Numbered from the stretch's first letter, positions 7,852 through 16,350 are shown. The stretch is DNA of 64,000 nucleotides from Leptospira biflexa serovar Patoc strain 'Patoc 1 (Paris)' (GCF_000017685.1 NC_010602.1:2311501-2375500), one strand, 5' to 3'. Made by a program: numbers and translations. The notes: generated by a model not told the origin, from the sequence alone.

Positions 7852-8529
7852 ATGCTTCTTGAGAATCACAAAAAAATAACTGAAAAAGATTTAGAATCTG
7901 CAAACTTAATATGGAATTTTCTTTCTATTCGGGATACGATTCAAAAATCAGATCTAATAATTGTCTTGTGTAGTCATGATTTGAGAATTGCGAAATATGC
8001 TGTTGATCTTTATAAACAAGGTTTAGCCAAATATATACTCTTTTCAGGTGGTTTAAATTTCTTTACCAAACATATTTTTCCTAATTCAGAAGCTGAAGCT
8101 TTTGCAAATTTAGCAATCTCTGAAAATATTCCAAAAGAATTTATAATTATAGAAAATAAATCCTCCAATACAGGGGAAAATATTCAATTTTCTAAACAAC
8201 TTCTTTATTCTTTGAATCTAAAATTCGAAAATATCATCGCTATCCAGAAACCTTCAATGACTTTAAGAATTAAGCTTGCATTAGATAAACAGTGGCCTGA
8301 TGGAAATTTTTCTATTGCTTCACCAAACTATAGTCTTTTTGATGCTACGCATTCACATATTAACCTTTTTATGATTATTAATGAAATCGTTGGTGATCTA
8401 CAAAGGATCATTGAATATCCGAAATTAGGTTTTCAATCTGATACGATTATTCCAGATAAAATAATTTTAGCTTACAGTCAATTAATTGAAAATGGCTATA
8501 ATTTACATTTAAACAAATCAAGTTTTTGA
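7852..8529 (+). CDS. YdcF/DUF218-family protein, cassette 9
   Basis: A 225-residue protein of the YdcF (DUF218) family. Seen are the DLIIVLCSHDLRIAKYAVDLYKQG opening, FSGG, the acidic SEAEAFANLA segment and the ENKSSNTGENI signature. There is no membrane anchor, unlike ElyC/SanA relatives, so it is cytoplasmic like E. coli YdcF. The biochemical role of this branch is poorly defined. The ATG lies only 12 bases after attC8. Confidence 0.75.
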   Translation: MLLENHKKITEKDLESANLIWNFLSIRDTIQKSDLIIVLCSHDLRIAKYAVDLYKQGLAKYILFSGGLNFFTKHIFPNSEAEAFANLAISENIPKEFIIIENKSSNTGENIQFSKQLLYSLNLKFENIIAIQKPSMTLRIKLALDKQWPDGNFSIASPNYSLFDATHSHINLFMIINEIVGDLQRIIEYPKLGFQSDTIIPDKIILAYSQLIENGYNLHLNKSSF

Positions 8530-8689
8530 ATTTTGAATTTATGTTAATATAAAAGATATTCTGCTAACCTTCATTTTTTTAAAAAAAATTTCTTAATCCG
8601 AAAAAACGAAGAGTTGAAAAACTAAAAGAAACTACTATTGTTTTAGATTAGAATTTTATACGAAATAAGCTTTTGCAAATAAGTAACTG

Positions 8690-8856
8690 CGCTTAACAGC
8701 AGCTAACCGCTTCGCTTCGGGACAAGCCCTCGCTCGGTCTGTGACACATAGGCTTCTGGCACTCCCCTTGCCTGCGCAAGTGTCGTGACCAGTCCCTAAC
8801 GTCCCGTTACCGGGACTCAGGGCCAGCCCACGTCGGTTAGCCTAGTTCGTTATACG
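8690..8856 (+). repeat. attC site 9 (variant R'' and R')
   Basis: R'' CGCTTAAC at 8690-8697, matching R' of attC8. R' GTTATACG at 8849-8856, matching R'' of attC10. Inner arms GCTAACCG and CGGTTAGC. ACATAGGC subfamily. The 160 bases between the gene end (8529) and R'' hold no recognisable feature. Confidence 0.9.
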
Positions 8857-9004
8857 ACATAGCCAAAAAATCGATTCTGAATATAAAAATGTAGTTAAGA
8901 GATCAAAGATAATCATTTCAAATCACTCATAAAATCTAATTTCTGTAGAATTTTACTAATTTTCTCAATTCAAAATAATTCATTTTTTGATTGAAATTGA
9001 TTAT

Positions 9005-9022
9005 ACAATGTTATTACATTGT
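9005..9022 (+). promoter_or_regulatory. Operator of the AbrB-Doc pair
   Basis: ACAATGT and ACATTGT form a perfect 7-base inverted repeat around TATT, 17 bases ahead of the antitoxin start. Its position fits autorepression by the AbrB-type antitoxin. Confidence 0.55.
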
Positions 9023-9038
9023 TAATACAGGATTAAAT

Positions 9039-9251
9039 ATGTTAAAAAAACTTGTACAACACGGAAACAGCTCCGCTTTAGTTATTGAGAAACCTATTCT
9101 TGAACTACTAAAAATTGATCAAAATTCTACACTCGAAGTTACCACTGATGGTAAATCTTTAATTATCAAACCAATTGAGAAGAATTTAGCTAAGTCTTTA
9201 GAAAAGATTAATAAATCACACAGTAAAACACTCAAAAAACTAGCCCAATAA
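9039..9251 (+). CDS. AbrB/MazE-type antitoxin, cassette 10
   Basis: A 70-residue antitoxin with an AbrB swapped-hairpin fold (LVQHGNSSALVIEKPILELLKI, then LEVTTDGKSLIIKPI) and a Lys-rich C-terminal tail for toxin binding. The ATG at 9039 is chosen over an upstream one at 8991 because AGGA precedes it and the 8991 start would place the operator inside the gene. Its stop is directly followed by the toxin ATG. An AbrB antitoxin paired with a Doc toxin is less common than Phd-Doc. Confidence 0.8.
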   Translation: MLKKLVQHGNSSALVIEKPILELLKIDQNSTLEVTTDGKSLIIKPIEKNLAKSLEKINKSHSKTLKKLAQ

Positions 9252-9650
9252 ATGCTCGATGATATTATTTTCCTCTCCATTGAGGACGTAATTCTAATAC
9301 ATAAAAACCAAATTGAAATGTATGGTGGAGCAGCCAATATTCGTGATTATGGACTCTTAGAATCTGCCATTAATCAACCAATGACTACATTTGATGGTGT
9401 AAGTTTACATCCTTCATTATTCGATAAAGCTGCAGCATACTTATATTACTTATGCAAAAATCATCCCTTTTTGGACGGGAACAAAAGAGTGGCCTTAGCA
9501 TCTTCACTGGTATTTCTCGATATTAATGGATATGATATTCTTGATCCAAATGAAATTCTCTATGACTTCGTTATTGGAGTTGCAGAGGGAAAATACAAAA
9601 TAGAAGAGATTAAGAATACTTTAGAATCTCTAGCTAAACTTAATATTTAA
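9252..9650 (+). CDS. doc: Doc-type (Fic fold) toxin, cassette 10
   Basis: A 132-residue death-on-curing toxin. The Fic/Doc signature HPFLDGNKR is at about residues 71-79, preceded by the GAANIRDYGLLESAINQP region typical of Doc. Doc of phage P1 phosphorylates EF-Tu and stops translation. The gene abuts the antitoxin with no gap. The whole pair occupies one cassette. Confidence 0.9.
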   Translation: MLDDIIFLSIEDVILIHKNQIEMYGGAANIRDYGLLESAINQPMTTFDGVSLHPSLFDKAAAYLYYLCKNHPFLDGNKRVALASSLVFLDINGYDILDPNEILYDFVIGVAEGKYKIEEIKNTLESLAKLNI

Positions 9651-9663
9651 AAATAGGCTACGT

Positions 9664-9830
9664 CGTATAACAGCGACTTACCGCTACGCTTCGGGACAAG
9701 CCCTCGCTCGGCCTACGGCAAATTGTCCTCCTGGCATTCGCCTTGCTTACGCAAGCTACATGCCAGTCCCTAACGTCCCGTTTCCGGGACTCAGGGTCGG
9801 ACAACTTCGGTAAGTCTAGTTCGTTATACG
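9664..9830 (+). repeat. attC site 10
   Basis: R'' CGTATAAC at 9664-9671 and R' GTTATACG at 9823-9830. Inner arms GACTTACCG and CGGTAAGTC. TGTCCTCCTGGCATTCG subfamily. Confidence 0.9.
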
Positions 9831-9845
9831 CAAGCGATAGAAACT

Positions 9846-10724
9846 ATGATTAAAAAACACTCACTATTATATGTATTATCAATTTCTTCTTTCCTTTTAG
9901 GATTCCTCTTTCTATTTTCATTGTTCTTACAACTTAGGGAAACTGGGTTTAGTTACTCTCCATTTGAAATTAATTTGGATGATAGCAATAAAATAGCTTC
10001 AACTATCCAGGGAATTACAGGTACGATTTGGTTATTTACAACAATTTCTCTACTTTTCCTTACAACTGATATTCAAAAAAAAGAATTTAAAAATACATCA
10101 GAAGCATTAAATCGCCAAAACCAAGATAGTCATTTCTTCAGTTTGATAAACACATTTCTTCACATAAGATCAAATATTGAATTCTCGATAAATTTACCAA
10201 TAACAACTGACACAGGGAAATATTATGATTTAATTCAAAATCAATATAAAGGAAGCAAATATTTCACACACGTATTCTTTTGGTATCATATGTTCTACGA
10301 ATATATGGACCCTAGAATTACAGACGAAGATAGAAAAAAAAAGCATAAGGAAAGTTTACAAGATATCTTCAGAATACCAGATTCAACATTCGATATATTA
10401 ATCAAAAGTGGAATTCTCATTGAGGACGAAATGGTGTTTACTAATTTTACTTTTTCAACATTCTATACTTTAATTTCATTTGAATTAGATAGCTACTTAA
10501 ATTTCCTAAAAGTACTTATTTTATTTTCGTTGAATAGTATAGATCAGAAATTATTCATCAGTCATTTAAAATCTTTACTATCTCCTTATGAAATAAATCT
10601 ACTTTTCTATTATTCATTATCCCAAAAAGAATTTTTGAACCATCTCAAATCAACTTCCTTTTTTCAAAACATAAATGAAAATCTATTGATTAAAAAAGAG
10701 CATATGAGGTTCTTCACAGAATAA
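9846..10724 (+). CDS. PutAbiC-like phage abortive-infection protein, cassette 11
   Basis: A 292-residue protein with two N-terminal membrane helices (about residues 8-28 and 55-73), then a charged helical segment (TDIQKKEFKNTSEALNRQNQDSHFFSLINTFLHI) and a C-terminal LLSPYEINLLFYYSLS motif. This layout matches the putative phage abortive-infection family PF16872 (putAbiC). Lactococcal AbiC aborts phage development; the mechanism is not well understood. Assignment rests on architecture and motif resemblance. It is the only gene of its cassette, beginning 16 bases after attC10. Confidence 0.65.
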   Translation: MIKKHSLLYVLSISSFLLGFLFLFSLFLQLRETGFSYSPFEINLDDSNKIASTIQGITGTIWLFTTISLLFLTTDIQKKEFKNTSEALNRQNQDSHFFSLINTFLHIRSNIEFSINLPITTDTGKYYDLIQNQYKGSKYFTHVFFWYHMFYEYMDPRITDEDRKKKHKESLQDIFRIPDSTFDILIKSGILIEDEMVFTNFTFSTFYTLISFELDSYLNFLKVLILFSLNSIDQKLFISHLKSLLSPYEINLLFYYSLSQKEFLNHLKSTSFFQNINENLLIKKEHMRFFTE

Positions 10725-10734
10725 CTATCGCCAG

Positions 10735-10897
10735 CGTATAACAGCAACTAACCGCTTCGCTTCGGGACGCGCCCTCGCTTGGGCTGCGCCACATAGGCTT
10801 CTGGCACTCCCCTTGCATTCGCAAGTGTCGTTCCAGTCCCTAACGTCCCGTTGGGACTCAGGGCCAGCCTACGTCGGTTAGCCTAGTTCGTTATGCG
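10735..10897 (+). repeat. attC site 11
   Basis: R'' CGTATAAC at 10735-10742, matching the R' of attC10 that opens the same cassette. R' GTTATGCG at 10890-10897. Inner arms CTAACCG and CGGTTAG. ACATAGGC subfamily. Confidence 0.9.
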
Positions 10898-10972
10898 AAA
10901 TAATGTAAATAGAACGTTAACTAAAGAATATGTAAAGGAATATGGTCAAATAAAATAGTAACAGAGAAATAT

Positions 10973-11614
10973 ATGTCTAAAACCATCAACAGAATCTTTA
11001 ATAACCAACTTTTTTATTTTACCGTTTTTGCATTCTTATCGTCTCAAATTCTAAATTTAATTTTTGGAAAAGGAGATTCACTTATTCTAACTCTATTGTA
11101 TTTAATATTGTTTGTTCTCCAAATATATTTTTTATTATTACTTATTTTTGAATTAACAAAACCAGTTCAAAATAACTATAACGTTGATTTTAAATCATTT
11201 TCTTTATATATCGTTGCAATTTCTATTATTTTTGGATTTCTCGGCAGTTCTATGACAATAATAAATGCTATATATGCCGAATTGATATTCTCCATATATA
11301 CTTCCGCGATATTTCTATTACTTACAAAAATACCATATCTTTTCATATTAGTTTCATATATTTCTGCTCGAAATTTTCAATCTATGAATCTACATTTGAC
11401 GTTAATTTTAAATGAACCTAAATTAAGAACATATTTTATATTTATGATCTTAATCGAATTCACTCCTTTAATTTTTCTAATATTGGAATTATATTTTTCT
11501 CCGATTATTACGGCTCTTACTAATTTTTCGATATACTTTCTTTCCGGAATTTTGATGTTAATTATCATAGAAAAACTACAATCAATTTCAAGGAATCAAC
11601 GAACTTATCGTTAA
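10973..11614 (+). CDS. Hypothetical polytopic membrane protein, cassette 12
   Basis: A 213-residue, strongly hydrophobic protein with about six membrane-spanning segments and a short basic tail (ISRNQRTYR). No family recognised. It stands alone between attC11 and attC12. Confidence 0.55.
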   Translation: MSKTINRIFNNQLFYFTVFAFLSSQILNLIFGKGDSLILTLLYLILFVLQIYFLLLLIFELTKPVQNNYNVDFKSFSLYIVAISIIFGFLGSSMTIINAIYAELIFSIYTSAIFLLLTKIPYLFILVSYISARNFQSMNLHLTLILNEPKLRTYFIFMILIEFTPLIFLILELYFSPIITALTNFSIYFLSGILMLIIIEKLQSISRNQRTYR

Positions 11615-11626
11615 AATACATTACTT

Positions 11627-11790
11627 CGCATAACAGCAACTAACCGCTTCGCTTCGGGACGAGCCCTCGCTCGGTCTGCGACACATAGGCTTCTGGCACT
11701 CCCCTTGCATTCGCAAGTGTCGTTCCAGTCCCTAACGTCCCGTTCGGGACTCAGGGCCAGCCTACGTCGGTAAGTCTAGTTCGTTATGCG
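11627..11790 (+). repeat. attC site 12
   Basis: R'' CGCATAAC at 11627-11634 and R' GTTATGCG at 11783-11790. The inner arms CTAACCG and CGGTAAG differ by one base, so this site has a mismatch that its relatives lack. ACATAGGC subfamily. Confidence 0.9.
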
Positions 11791-11808
11791 AACATTGCGG
11801 GGAAGAGT

Positions 11809-11831
11809 CGCCACATCCGTGTGGCGTTTTT
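11809..11831 (+). terminator. Hairpin with T-run at the start of cassette 13
   Basis: CGCCACA-TCCG-TGTGGCG followed by five T. It would stop read-through from upstream cassettes before the toxin-antitoxin pair. The loop TCCG recurs in other hairpins that flank toxin-antitoxin genes here. Confidence 0.65.
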
Positions 11832-11854
11832 AAGAATTACAAAAAAATATACAT

Positions 11855-11883
11855 TTGACATATATACAAATATTGTATATTCT
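11855..11883 (+). promoter_or_regulatory. Promoter and operator of the cassette 13 RHH-PIN pair
   Basis: TTGACA at 11855-11860, a 17-base spacer and TATTCT at 11878-11883. A perfect 8-base inverted repeat ATATACAA/TTGTATAT (11862-11880) fills the spacer. The ATG begins only 8 bases after the -10, so the transcript should be nearly leaderless. Confidence 0.7.
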
Positions 11884-11891
11884 GGAAAATT

Positions 11892-12137
11892 ATGAATCAG
11901 ACTGTTAACATCTCTTTCGAAAAGGCTCTTTTAAAAGAAATTGATAAAATTGCAAAAAGAGAACACAGATCCAGATCTGAATTAATCCGGGAAGCAGCGA
12001 GAGCTTACATTGAGAAAAAATCTAAGTGGCAAGCTATCTTTGATTTCGGTGTTAAATCTTCTGAAAAATCGAATCTTACTGAAAATGATATTTTCGCAGA
12101 AATTAAAAATGTTAGAAGAAGTAAAAAAGCTTCTTAA
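11892..12137 (+). CDS. Ribbon-helix-helix antitoxin (CopG-like), cassette 13
   Basis: An 81-residue antitoxin with an N-terminal ribbon-helix-helix domain (VNISFEKALLKEIDKIAKREHRSRSELIREAARAYIE) and a C-terminal part that should bind the toxin. Promoter and operator sit immediately upstream. Its stop shares a base with the start of the downstream PIN gene. Confidence 0.85.
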   Translation: MNQTVNISFEKALLKEIDKIAKREHRSRSELIREAARAYIEKKSKWQAIFDFGVKSSEKSNLTENDIFAEIKNVRRSKKAS

Positions 12138-12553
12138 TGTTAAAAGTTCTATTAGATACAAATATTTATATTTCCGCAATTTTGTTTAATGGTAAACCCA
12201 AAGTTGTTTTACAAGATTTAATAGATGAGATTTTTATTGGATTTATCTCAAATGAAATTATCGATGAAATAGAGGAAACTTTATCAAAACCTAAATTCAA
12301 ACTTCCAAATGATTTTATCCAGTATACAATTTCTGAAATCAGAAGTTCCACCACAATTATCAAAAATAAACCACTGAAAGAATATCTGAATTTAAGAGAT
12401 CGAGATGATTTTCACATTCTTGAAACTGCTTTTTCCGCAGATGTTGATTTTTTAATCACTGGTGATAAAGACCTTCTAGCTTTAGAAAAAATAAAAGAAT
12501 TCAGAATCATAACTCCAGACGAGTATTTGAGAATAAAAGAGGAACTAAGTTAA
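12137..12553 (+). CDS. PIN-domain toxin (COG1569-type), cassette 13
   Basis: A 138-residue PIN nuclease. The metal-site Asp is in VLLDTNIYISAI (about residue 7), a Glu in SNEIIDEIEETL, and further acidic residues in NLRDRDDFHILETAFSADVDFLITGDKDL. This is the pattern of the putative toxin component, PIN family group COG1569. It forms a two-gene module with the upstream RHH antitoxin and should be a ribonuclease. Confidence 0.85.
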   Translation: MLKVLLDTNIYISAILFNGKPKVVLQDLIDEIFIGFISNEIIDEIEETLSKPKFKLPNDFIQYTISEIRSSTTIIKNKPLKEYLNLRDRDDFHILETAFSADVDFLITGDKDLLALEKIKEFRIITPDEYLRIKEELS

Positions 12554-12559
12554 GATTGC

Positions 12560-12575
12560 GACATCCGTGTCGCTC
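12560..12575. other. TCCG-loop hairpin at the end of cassette 13
   Basis: GCGACA-TCCG-TGTCGC, directly after the PIN gene. It has no T-run and matches the hairpin at the other end of the cassette (11809) in its loop and part of its stem. Confidence 0.5.
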
Positions 12576-12587
12576 CCCGCAACGTCG

Positions 12588-12748
12588 CATAACACCGACT
12601 TACCGCTACGCTTCGGGACTAGCCCTCGCTCGGCCTCCGGCAAATTCCCTTTCTGTCACTCGTTTGCATCCGCAAACTACGTGCCAGTCCCTAACGTCCC
12701 TTCGGGACTCAGGGTCAGGGAACTTCGGTAAGTCTAGTTCGTTATACG
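12588..12748 (+). repeat. attC site 13
   Basis: R'' CGCATAAC at 12588-12595 and R' GTTATACG at 12741-12748. Inner arms GACTTACCG and CGGTAAGTC. Shortest complete site (161 bp). Subfamily with CTGTCACTCGTTTGC. Confidence 0.9.
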
Positions 12749-12799
12749 ACATGGCGAAAAGGCATTACTCAGAAATGCAAAAATAAGAATTAAAAAGAG

Positions 12800-12828
12800 T
12801 TGACTTGATATATACCAAGATACATACT
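12800..12828 (+). promoter_or_regulatory. Promoter of the cassette 14 vapBC pair
   Basis: TTGACT at 12800-12805, 17-base spacer, CATACT at 12823-12828. The vapB ATG follows 7 bases later, again predicting a leaderless mRNA. No clear palindrome was found. Confidence 0.6.
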
Positions 12829-12835
12829 TTTATAT

Positions 12836-13066
12836 ATGCAAACAGCAAAAATTTTTGTCAATGGTAGAAGCCAAGCAGTCAGAATTCCAAAAGAATTTCA
12901 ATTTAAAGGTGAGGAAGTTTTTATACATAAAGTTGGAGAAGCTGTTGTTCTTGTTCCAAAAAATAAAGCATGGAATACGTTTTTAGATGGATTAAATGGT
13001 TTTACAGATGATTTTCTAAGTGACGGAAGGATTGATTTAACGGAATCAGAAAGAGAACAATTTTAA
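12836..13066 (+). CDS. vapB: VapB antitoxin (AbrB fold), cassette 14
   Basis: A 76-residue antitoxin. The N-terminus (QTAKIFVNGRSQAVRIPKEFQF) is the AbrB-type DNA-binding fold used by classic VapB proteins. The acidic C-terminus (DGRIDLTESEREQF) should mask the toxin active site. Its stop overlaps the toxin start by one base. It probably represses its own promoter. Confidence 0.9.
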   Translation: MQTAKIFVNGRSQAVRIPKEFQFKGEEVFIHKVGEAVVLVPKNKAWNTFLDGLNGFTDDFLSDGRIDLTESEREQF

Positions 13067-13464
13067 TGTATCTAATTGATACAAATATTTGCATTTACCT
13101 TATTAAAAAGAAAAATATTAAACTCTTACAGAAATTTCAAAAGAATTATAGTAAAGGCATTTTTATTTCTTCACTCACTTTAGCTGAACTAGAATTTGGG
13201 GTAGAAAATAGTGAACATAAAGAGAAAAATAGAATTTCTTTAATTGAATTTCTTACTATTTTTGAAGTTTTAAGCTTCGAGCAAAAAGACACTTTTGCAT
13301 TCGGGAAAATTAAAAGCGATTTAAGAAAATCAGGAAAAATGATTGGAACTATGGATGCATTATTAGCAGCCCAATCAGTTTCACGAAACCTTATTTTTGT
13401 TACAAATAACACAAAAGAATTCGAAAGAATTAACAACTTGAAAATTGAGGATTGGACTATTTAA
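13066..13464 (+). CDS. vapC: VapC toxin (PIN ribonuclease), cassette 14
   Basis: A 132-residue VapC. All expected acidic positions are visible: YLIDTNICIYLIK, LTLAELEFGVE and GTMDALLAAQSV, then FVTNNTKEFERI. Characterised VapC toxins cut specific structured RNAs such as initiator tRNA. Partner of the upstream VapB. Confidence 0.92.
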   Translation: MYLIDTNICIYLIKKKNIKLLQKFQKNYSKGIFISSLTLAELEFGVENSEHKEKNRISLIEFLTIFEVLSFEQKDTFAFGKIKSDLRKSGKMIGTMDALLAAQSVSRNLIFVTNNTKEFERINNLKIEDWTI

Positions 13465-13475
13465 TCTCGCCACGT

Positions 13476-13641
13476 CGTATAACAGCGCATTAACGTTCCG
13501 GGAAGGTCTTGCGCCTTCCCTCCAGGCTTCGCCACATTGGTCTCCGTCACACTCCTTGCAAGGCAAGGAGATGTGCCGACGGTAACGCCTCCTACGGAGG
13601 CTCACCTTCGACCAACGTCGTTAATGCTAGTTCGTTATACG
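13476..13641 (+). repeat. attC site 14
   Basis: R'' CGTATAAC at 13476-13483 and R' GTTATACG at 13634-13641. Inner arms GCATTAACG and CGTTAATGC. CTCCGTCAC subfamily, but with a GGTAACGCC variant. The outer cassette arms at 12749-12758 and 13466-13475 pair with one mismatch. Confidence 0.9.
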
Positions 13642-13700
13642 ACATGTGGCAAAAGTCATTGAAACCAAATAATTTCAGTAAAAGGAAATAAAAAAAGTAT

Positions 13701-13729
13701 TGATATTGTAACGTTTTACCGTTACACCT
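13701..13729 (+). promoter_or_regulatory. Promoter and operator of the cassette 15 toxin-antitoxin pair
   Basis: TTGATA, a 17-base spacer and TACACC, with the toxin GTG about 6 bases further on. TGTAACG and CGTTACA form a 7-base inverted repeat in the spacer. Coordinates may be off by one base. Confidence 0.6.
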
Positions 13730-13734
13730 GAAAA

Positions 13735-14112
13735 GTGAAAGAATTTACAGCTTATATAGGCGAAAAATTCACTATTGAATGGTATTCTGACGAAAAAGAA
13801 AAATCCGATGTTCTAGACTATTTCAATGAACTACCGGATGATTTAAAAATTAGAACTTTGGTTTTGTTCAAAAAATTTGCTGATATTGGAGAAATCAAAG
13901 ATAAAACTAAATTCAATTTTGAAGGTGATTCTATATTCGCTTTCAAACCTATTCCACACAGATTCCTTTGCTTTTTTGTTAAAGGAAAGAAAATTATAAT
14001 AACTAACGCTTTTGTCAAAAAAACTGATAAATTGCCAAAAAACGAAAAAATTAGAGCTATCAAAAGAAGGGAAGATTATGAAACAAGAAGTAAAAAAGGC
14101 ATCTACTACTAA
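13735..14112 (+). CDS. RelE/ParE-superfamily toxin (Gp49/HigB-like), cassette 15
   Basis: A 125-residue toxin of the phage-derived Gp49-like group (PF05973). Visible are EWYSDEKEKSDVLDYFNELP, the FKPIPHRFLCFFVKGKKIIITNAFVKK strands and a Lys/Arg-rich C-terminus (AIKRREDYETRSKKG). Such toxins inhibit translation by ribosome-dependent mRNA cleavage. It starts at GTG and overlaps the antitoxin gene by 35 bases. Confidence 0.85.
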   Translation: MKEFTAYIGEKFTIEWYSDEKEKSDVLDYFNELPDDLKIRTLVLFKKFADIGEIKDKTKFNFEGDSIFAFKPIPHRFLCFFVKGKKIIITNAFVKKTDKLPKNEKIRAIKRREDYETRSKKGIYY

Positions 14113-14395
14113 ATCTACATTTGATCGTTTGATGAAAAATAAATCCTTCAAAGCTAAATTTGATAAGGAATATGATGCTCTCAATCTTTCTGAAACTTTA
14201 ATTGAATTAATGGAATCTCAAAAAGTTTCTGTAAGAGAACTTTCTAAAAAAGCAAATGTTTCTAGCACTGTAATTCAAGAAATTAGAAGTGGTAAACAAG
14301 ACAACCCTACACTACTTGTTCTTTCCAAATTAATCCACACTTTAGGTGGAGAAATTGTTATCAAGAAGGGAAAGAAAACCTTAGCTAGTGTCTAA
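14078..14395 (+). CDS. HTH antitoxin (XRE family), cassette 15
   Basis: An antitoxin of 105 residues if it starts at 14078, where AAGGGAAG lies just upstream; a longer frame from 14012 lacks such a site. The helix-turn-helix is in the second half (VSVRELSKKANVSSTVIQEIRSGKQDNPTLLVLSKLIHTLG). It should neutralise the overlapping upstream toxin and repress the promoter at 13701. Confidence 0.85.
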   Translation: MKQEVKKASTTKSTFDRLMKNKSFKAKFDKEYDALNLSETLIELMESQKVSVRELSKKANVSSTVIQEIRSGKQDNPTLLVLSKLIHTLGGEIVIKKGKKTLASV

Positions 14396-14404
14396 GCCAC
14401 ACGT

Positions 14405-14568
14405 CGTATAACAGCGACTTACCGCTTCGCTTCGGCACTAGGCCTCGCTCGGCCTACGGCAAATTGTCCTCCTGGCATTCGCCTTGCTTACGCAAGCTAC
14501 ATGCCAGTCCCTAACGTCCCTACGGGACTCAGGGTCGGACAACTTCGGTAAGTCTAGTTCGTTATGCG
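14405..14568 (+). repeat. attC site 15
   Basis: R'' CGTATAAC at 14405-14412, matching R' of attC14. R' GTTATGCG at 14561-14568. Inner arms GACTTACCG and CGGTAAGTC. TGTCCTCCTGGCATTCG subfamily. Confidence 0.9.
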
Positions 14569-14605
14569 ACATTCGTCGGAATAAATTTTAAAAACAGAGG
14601 AAAAT

Positions 14606-15508
14606 ATGAAAGAAGATATTAAGAAAATCTTATTTGCCGTTCTACTAGTTATCTATTGCAACATAACTAGATTAACTGCACAAAACTTAAAGCCTATTCT
14701 AATTCGTCCATTCGGTGATTCTATCACTTATGGTGTTGGCTTTTCTGATTGGGGAACTTGTTACATTTCACAAATTAACCAGCAACTTTGTATGCCACCT
14801 GCAATGGCTGGAGGTGGATATAGAGGATGGTTGACTTTACTTGCTACTCAAGGTTTAGGGTTATATTTTACTACAGAAGGTTACCAAAGCGGGGGATCGT
14901 ATTATTTACAATGGCTTACTAATACTCAAACTCATGATGGTTATCCTGGATATCGTACTGACCAGCTAATTCAATTCTCTACCTTCGCAAGTTTTTCTAA
15001 CTTTACTTTAATACATGCTGGTACAAATGACATTCTACAGAACAAGTCTTACGAAACCGCTGCTAATAACCTATTTAGTATTATTAATAACGTTCTAGCG
15101 ACTAATACAAATACTACAGTCGTCGTTGCAAAAATAATTCAAATTTCCTCTATCAATCAAGTGTATTCTAATCTAAATTCGCAAATACAATTATACAATA
15201 CTCTAATTGATAGCAAATTTAACGCTTTACAAACAGATTTAAAAGCTAGAGTCAGGATCGTAAATATGTAAAATCTCTTAAATGATCAAAATGATTACTC
15301 ACCTGATGGTATTCATCCAAATGCTAGCGGCTATTTTAAAATGGCTTGTAATTGGATGGCGGGAATTAACAATTCAAACCCTTCTGGACCTTGTAGTGGA
15401 TTAAACTTCGAAAAGTTAAAACTGGATATGAATTCAAAAGGTTTTGACGACAATGCTTATAAATCACCAAATGTTAAAATTGAAAAACTAATAAAAGGTG
15501 AACTGTAG
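14606..15508 (+). pseudogene. Exported SGNH/GDSL hydrolase with an in-frame stop, cassette 16
   Basis: The frame encodes a signal peptide (to about residue 25), block I RPFGDSITYG with the nucleophile Ser, a Gly-rich oxyanion region and block III HAGTNDIL. TAA at 15269-15271 interrupts it after residue 221. The same frame continues for 78 codons to a TAG at 15506 and contains block V, SPDGIHPNASGYFKMA, with the catalytic Asp and His. The product before the stop therefore lacks half of the catalytic triad. One base change would restore a 300-residue esterase or lipase-like enzyme. Confidence 0.85.
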
Positions 15509-15531
15509 CTCCTCACTCTAACTCCGAACGT

Positions 15532-15696
15532 CGCATAACAGCAACTAACCGCTTCGCTTCGGGACGAGCCCTCGCTTGGGCTGCACCACATAGGCTTCTG
15601 GCACTCCCCTTGCCGTCGCAAGTGTCGTGGCCAGTCCCTAACGTCCCGTTCGGGACTCAGGGCCAGCCTACGTCGGTTAGTCTAGTTCGTTAGTCG
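15532..15696 (+). repeat. attC site 16 (variant R' box)
   Basis: R'' CGCATAAC at 15532-15539. R' GTTAGTCG at 15689-15696 is the exact complement of R'' in attC17. Inner arms CTAACCG and CGGTTAG. ACATAGGC subfamily. Confidence 0.9.
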
Positions 15697-15726
15697 CAAT
15701 CGCTCAAATTAATATTTAAAAGCATA

Positions 15727-16254
15727 ATGTCTAAAAAAAAATTCATCGGAAAACTATTAGAATTTAAATATTCCGACAAAAAGGAAGTTTTTAAAGGAAT
15801 CGTCTTAGATTATAATAATGATTGGACTTTTCTGTTATATAATCCAGTCGATTACGTAGCAGACGGATTCTTAATTCTCAAAAATTTACAGTCATTACGC
15901 TTTTCAAAGAATACCAATGACAATATGAATGAAAAAATTTTAAAAATTAAAATCGATAGTTTGGGTATTCCCATTGATTTACCACTGCTTAAAATTGAAG
16001 ATATTCTAAAATATATTTCTGAAAAATATGGAATTTTAGAAGTTCAAACTGATGCACTCAGTAAAAGTTATTTGGGAAAATTCAAGAAACTAGAAAATAA
16101 TTGTATTATATTGAAAAATCTGACACCAAAAGCGAAATGGAATGGTAATACTAAGTTGATCGAAAATAAAATTAGAATAATTAAATTTGATAACGATTAC
16201 ATAAATTCAATAAAGTTGATTTTGAAAATAAAAACAAATAAATTCAATTTTTAA
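15727..16254 (+). CDS. Hypothetical protein, possibly two beta-rich repeats, cassette 17
   Basis: A 175-residue protein without a signal peptide. The N-terminal (GKLLEFKYSDKKEVFKGIVL, DWTFLLYNPVDY) and C-terminal (GKFKKLENNCIILKNLTP, NKIRIIKFDNDYI) halves have similar alternating hydrophobic patterns, which could be two small Sm-like beta barrels. That is a guess; no family recognised. Single gene of its cassette. Confidence 0.5.
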   Translation: MSKKKFIGKLLEFKYSDKKEVFKGIVLDYNNDWTFLLYNPVDYVADGFLILKNLQSLRFSKNTNDNMNEKILKIKIDSLGIPIDLPLLKIEDILKYISEKYGILEVQTDALSKSYLGKFKKLENNCIILKNLTPKAKWNGNTKLIENKIRIIKFDNDYINSIKLILKIKTNKFNF

Positions 16255-16350
16255 AATTCAAAATTCAAAAGAAGATTAAATCTGATTTAAATTTATAAAG
16301 GATTAGAATTCAAATTGGCTACAAATATTAATCTTTTATATTCGCGACTG

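Noticed and set aside
12556..12786. ORFs lying on attC sites (also at 5385-5609, 6430-6648, 13381-13691, 16315-16569, 17272-17565, 18221-18412)
   Set aside because: They share the same translated repeat sequence on either strand because attC is GC-richer than its surroundings. They are shadows of the repeat, not genes.
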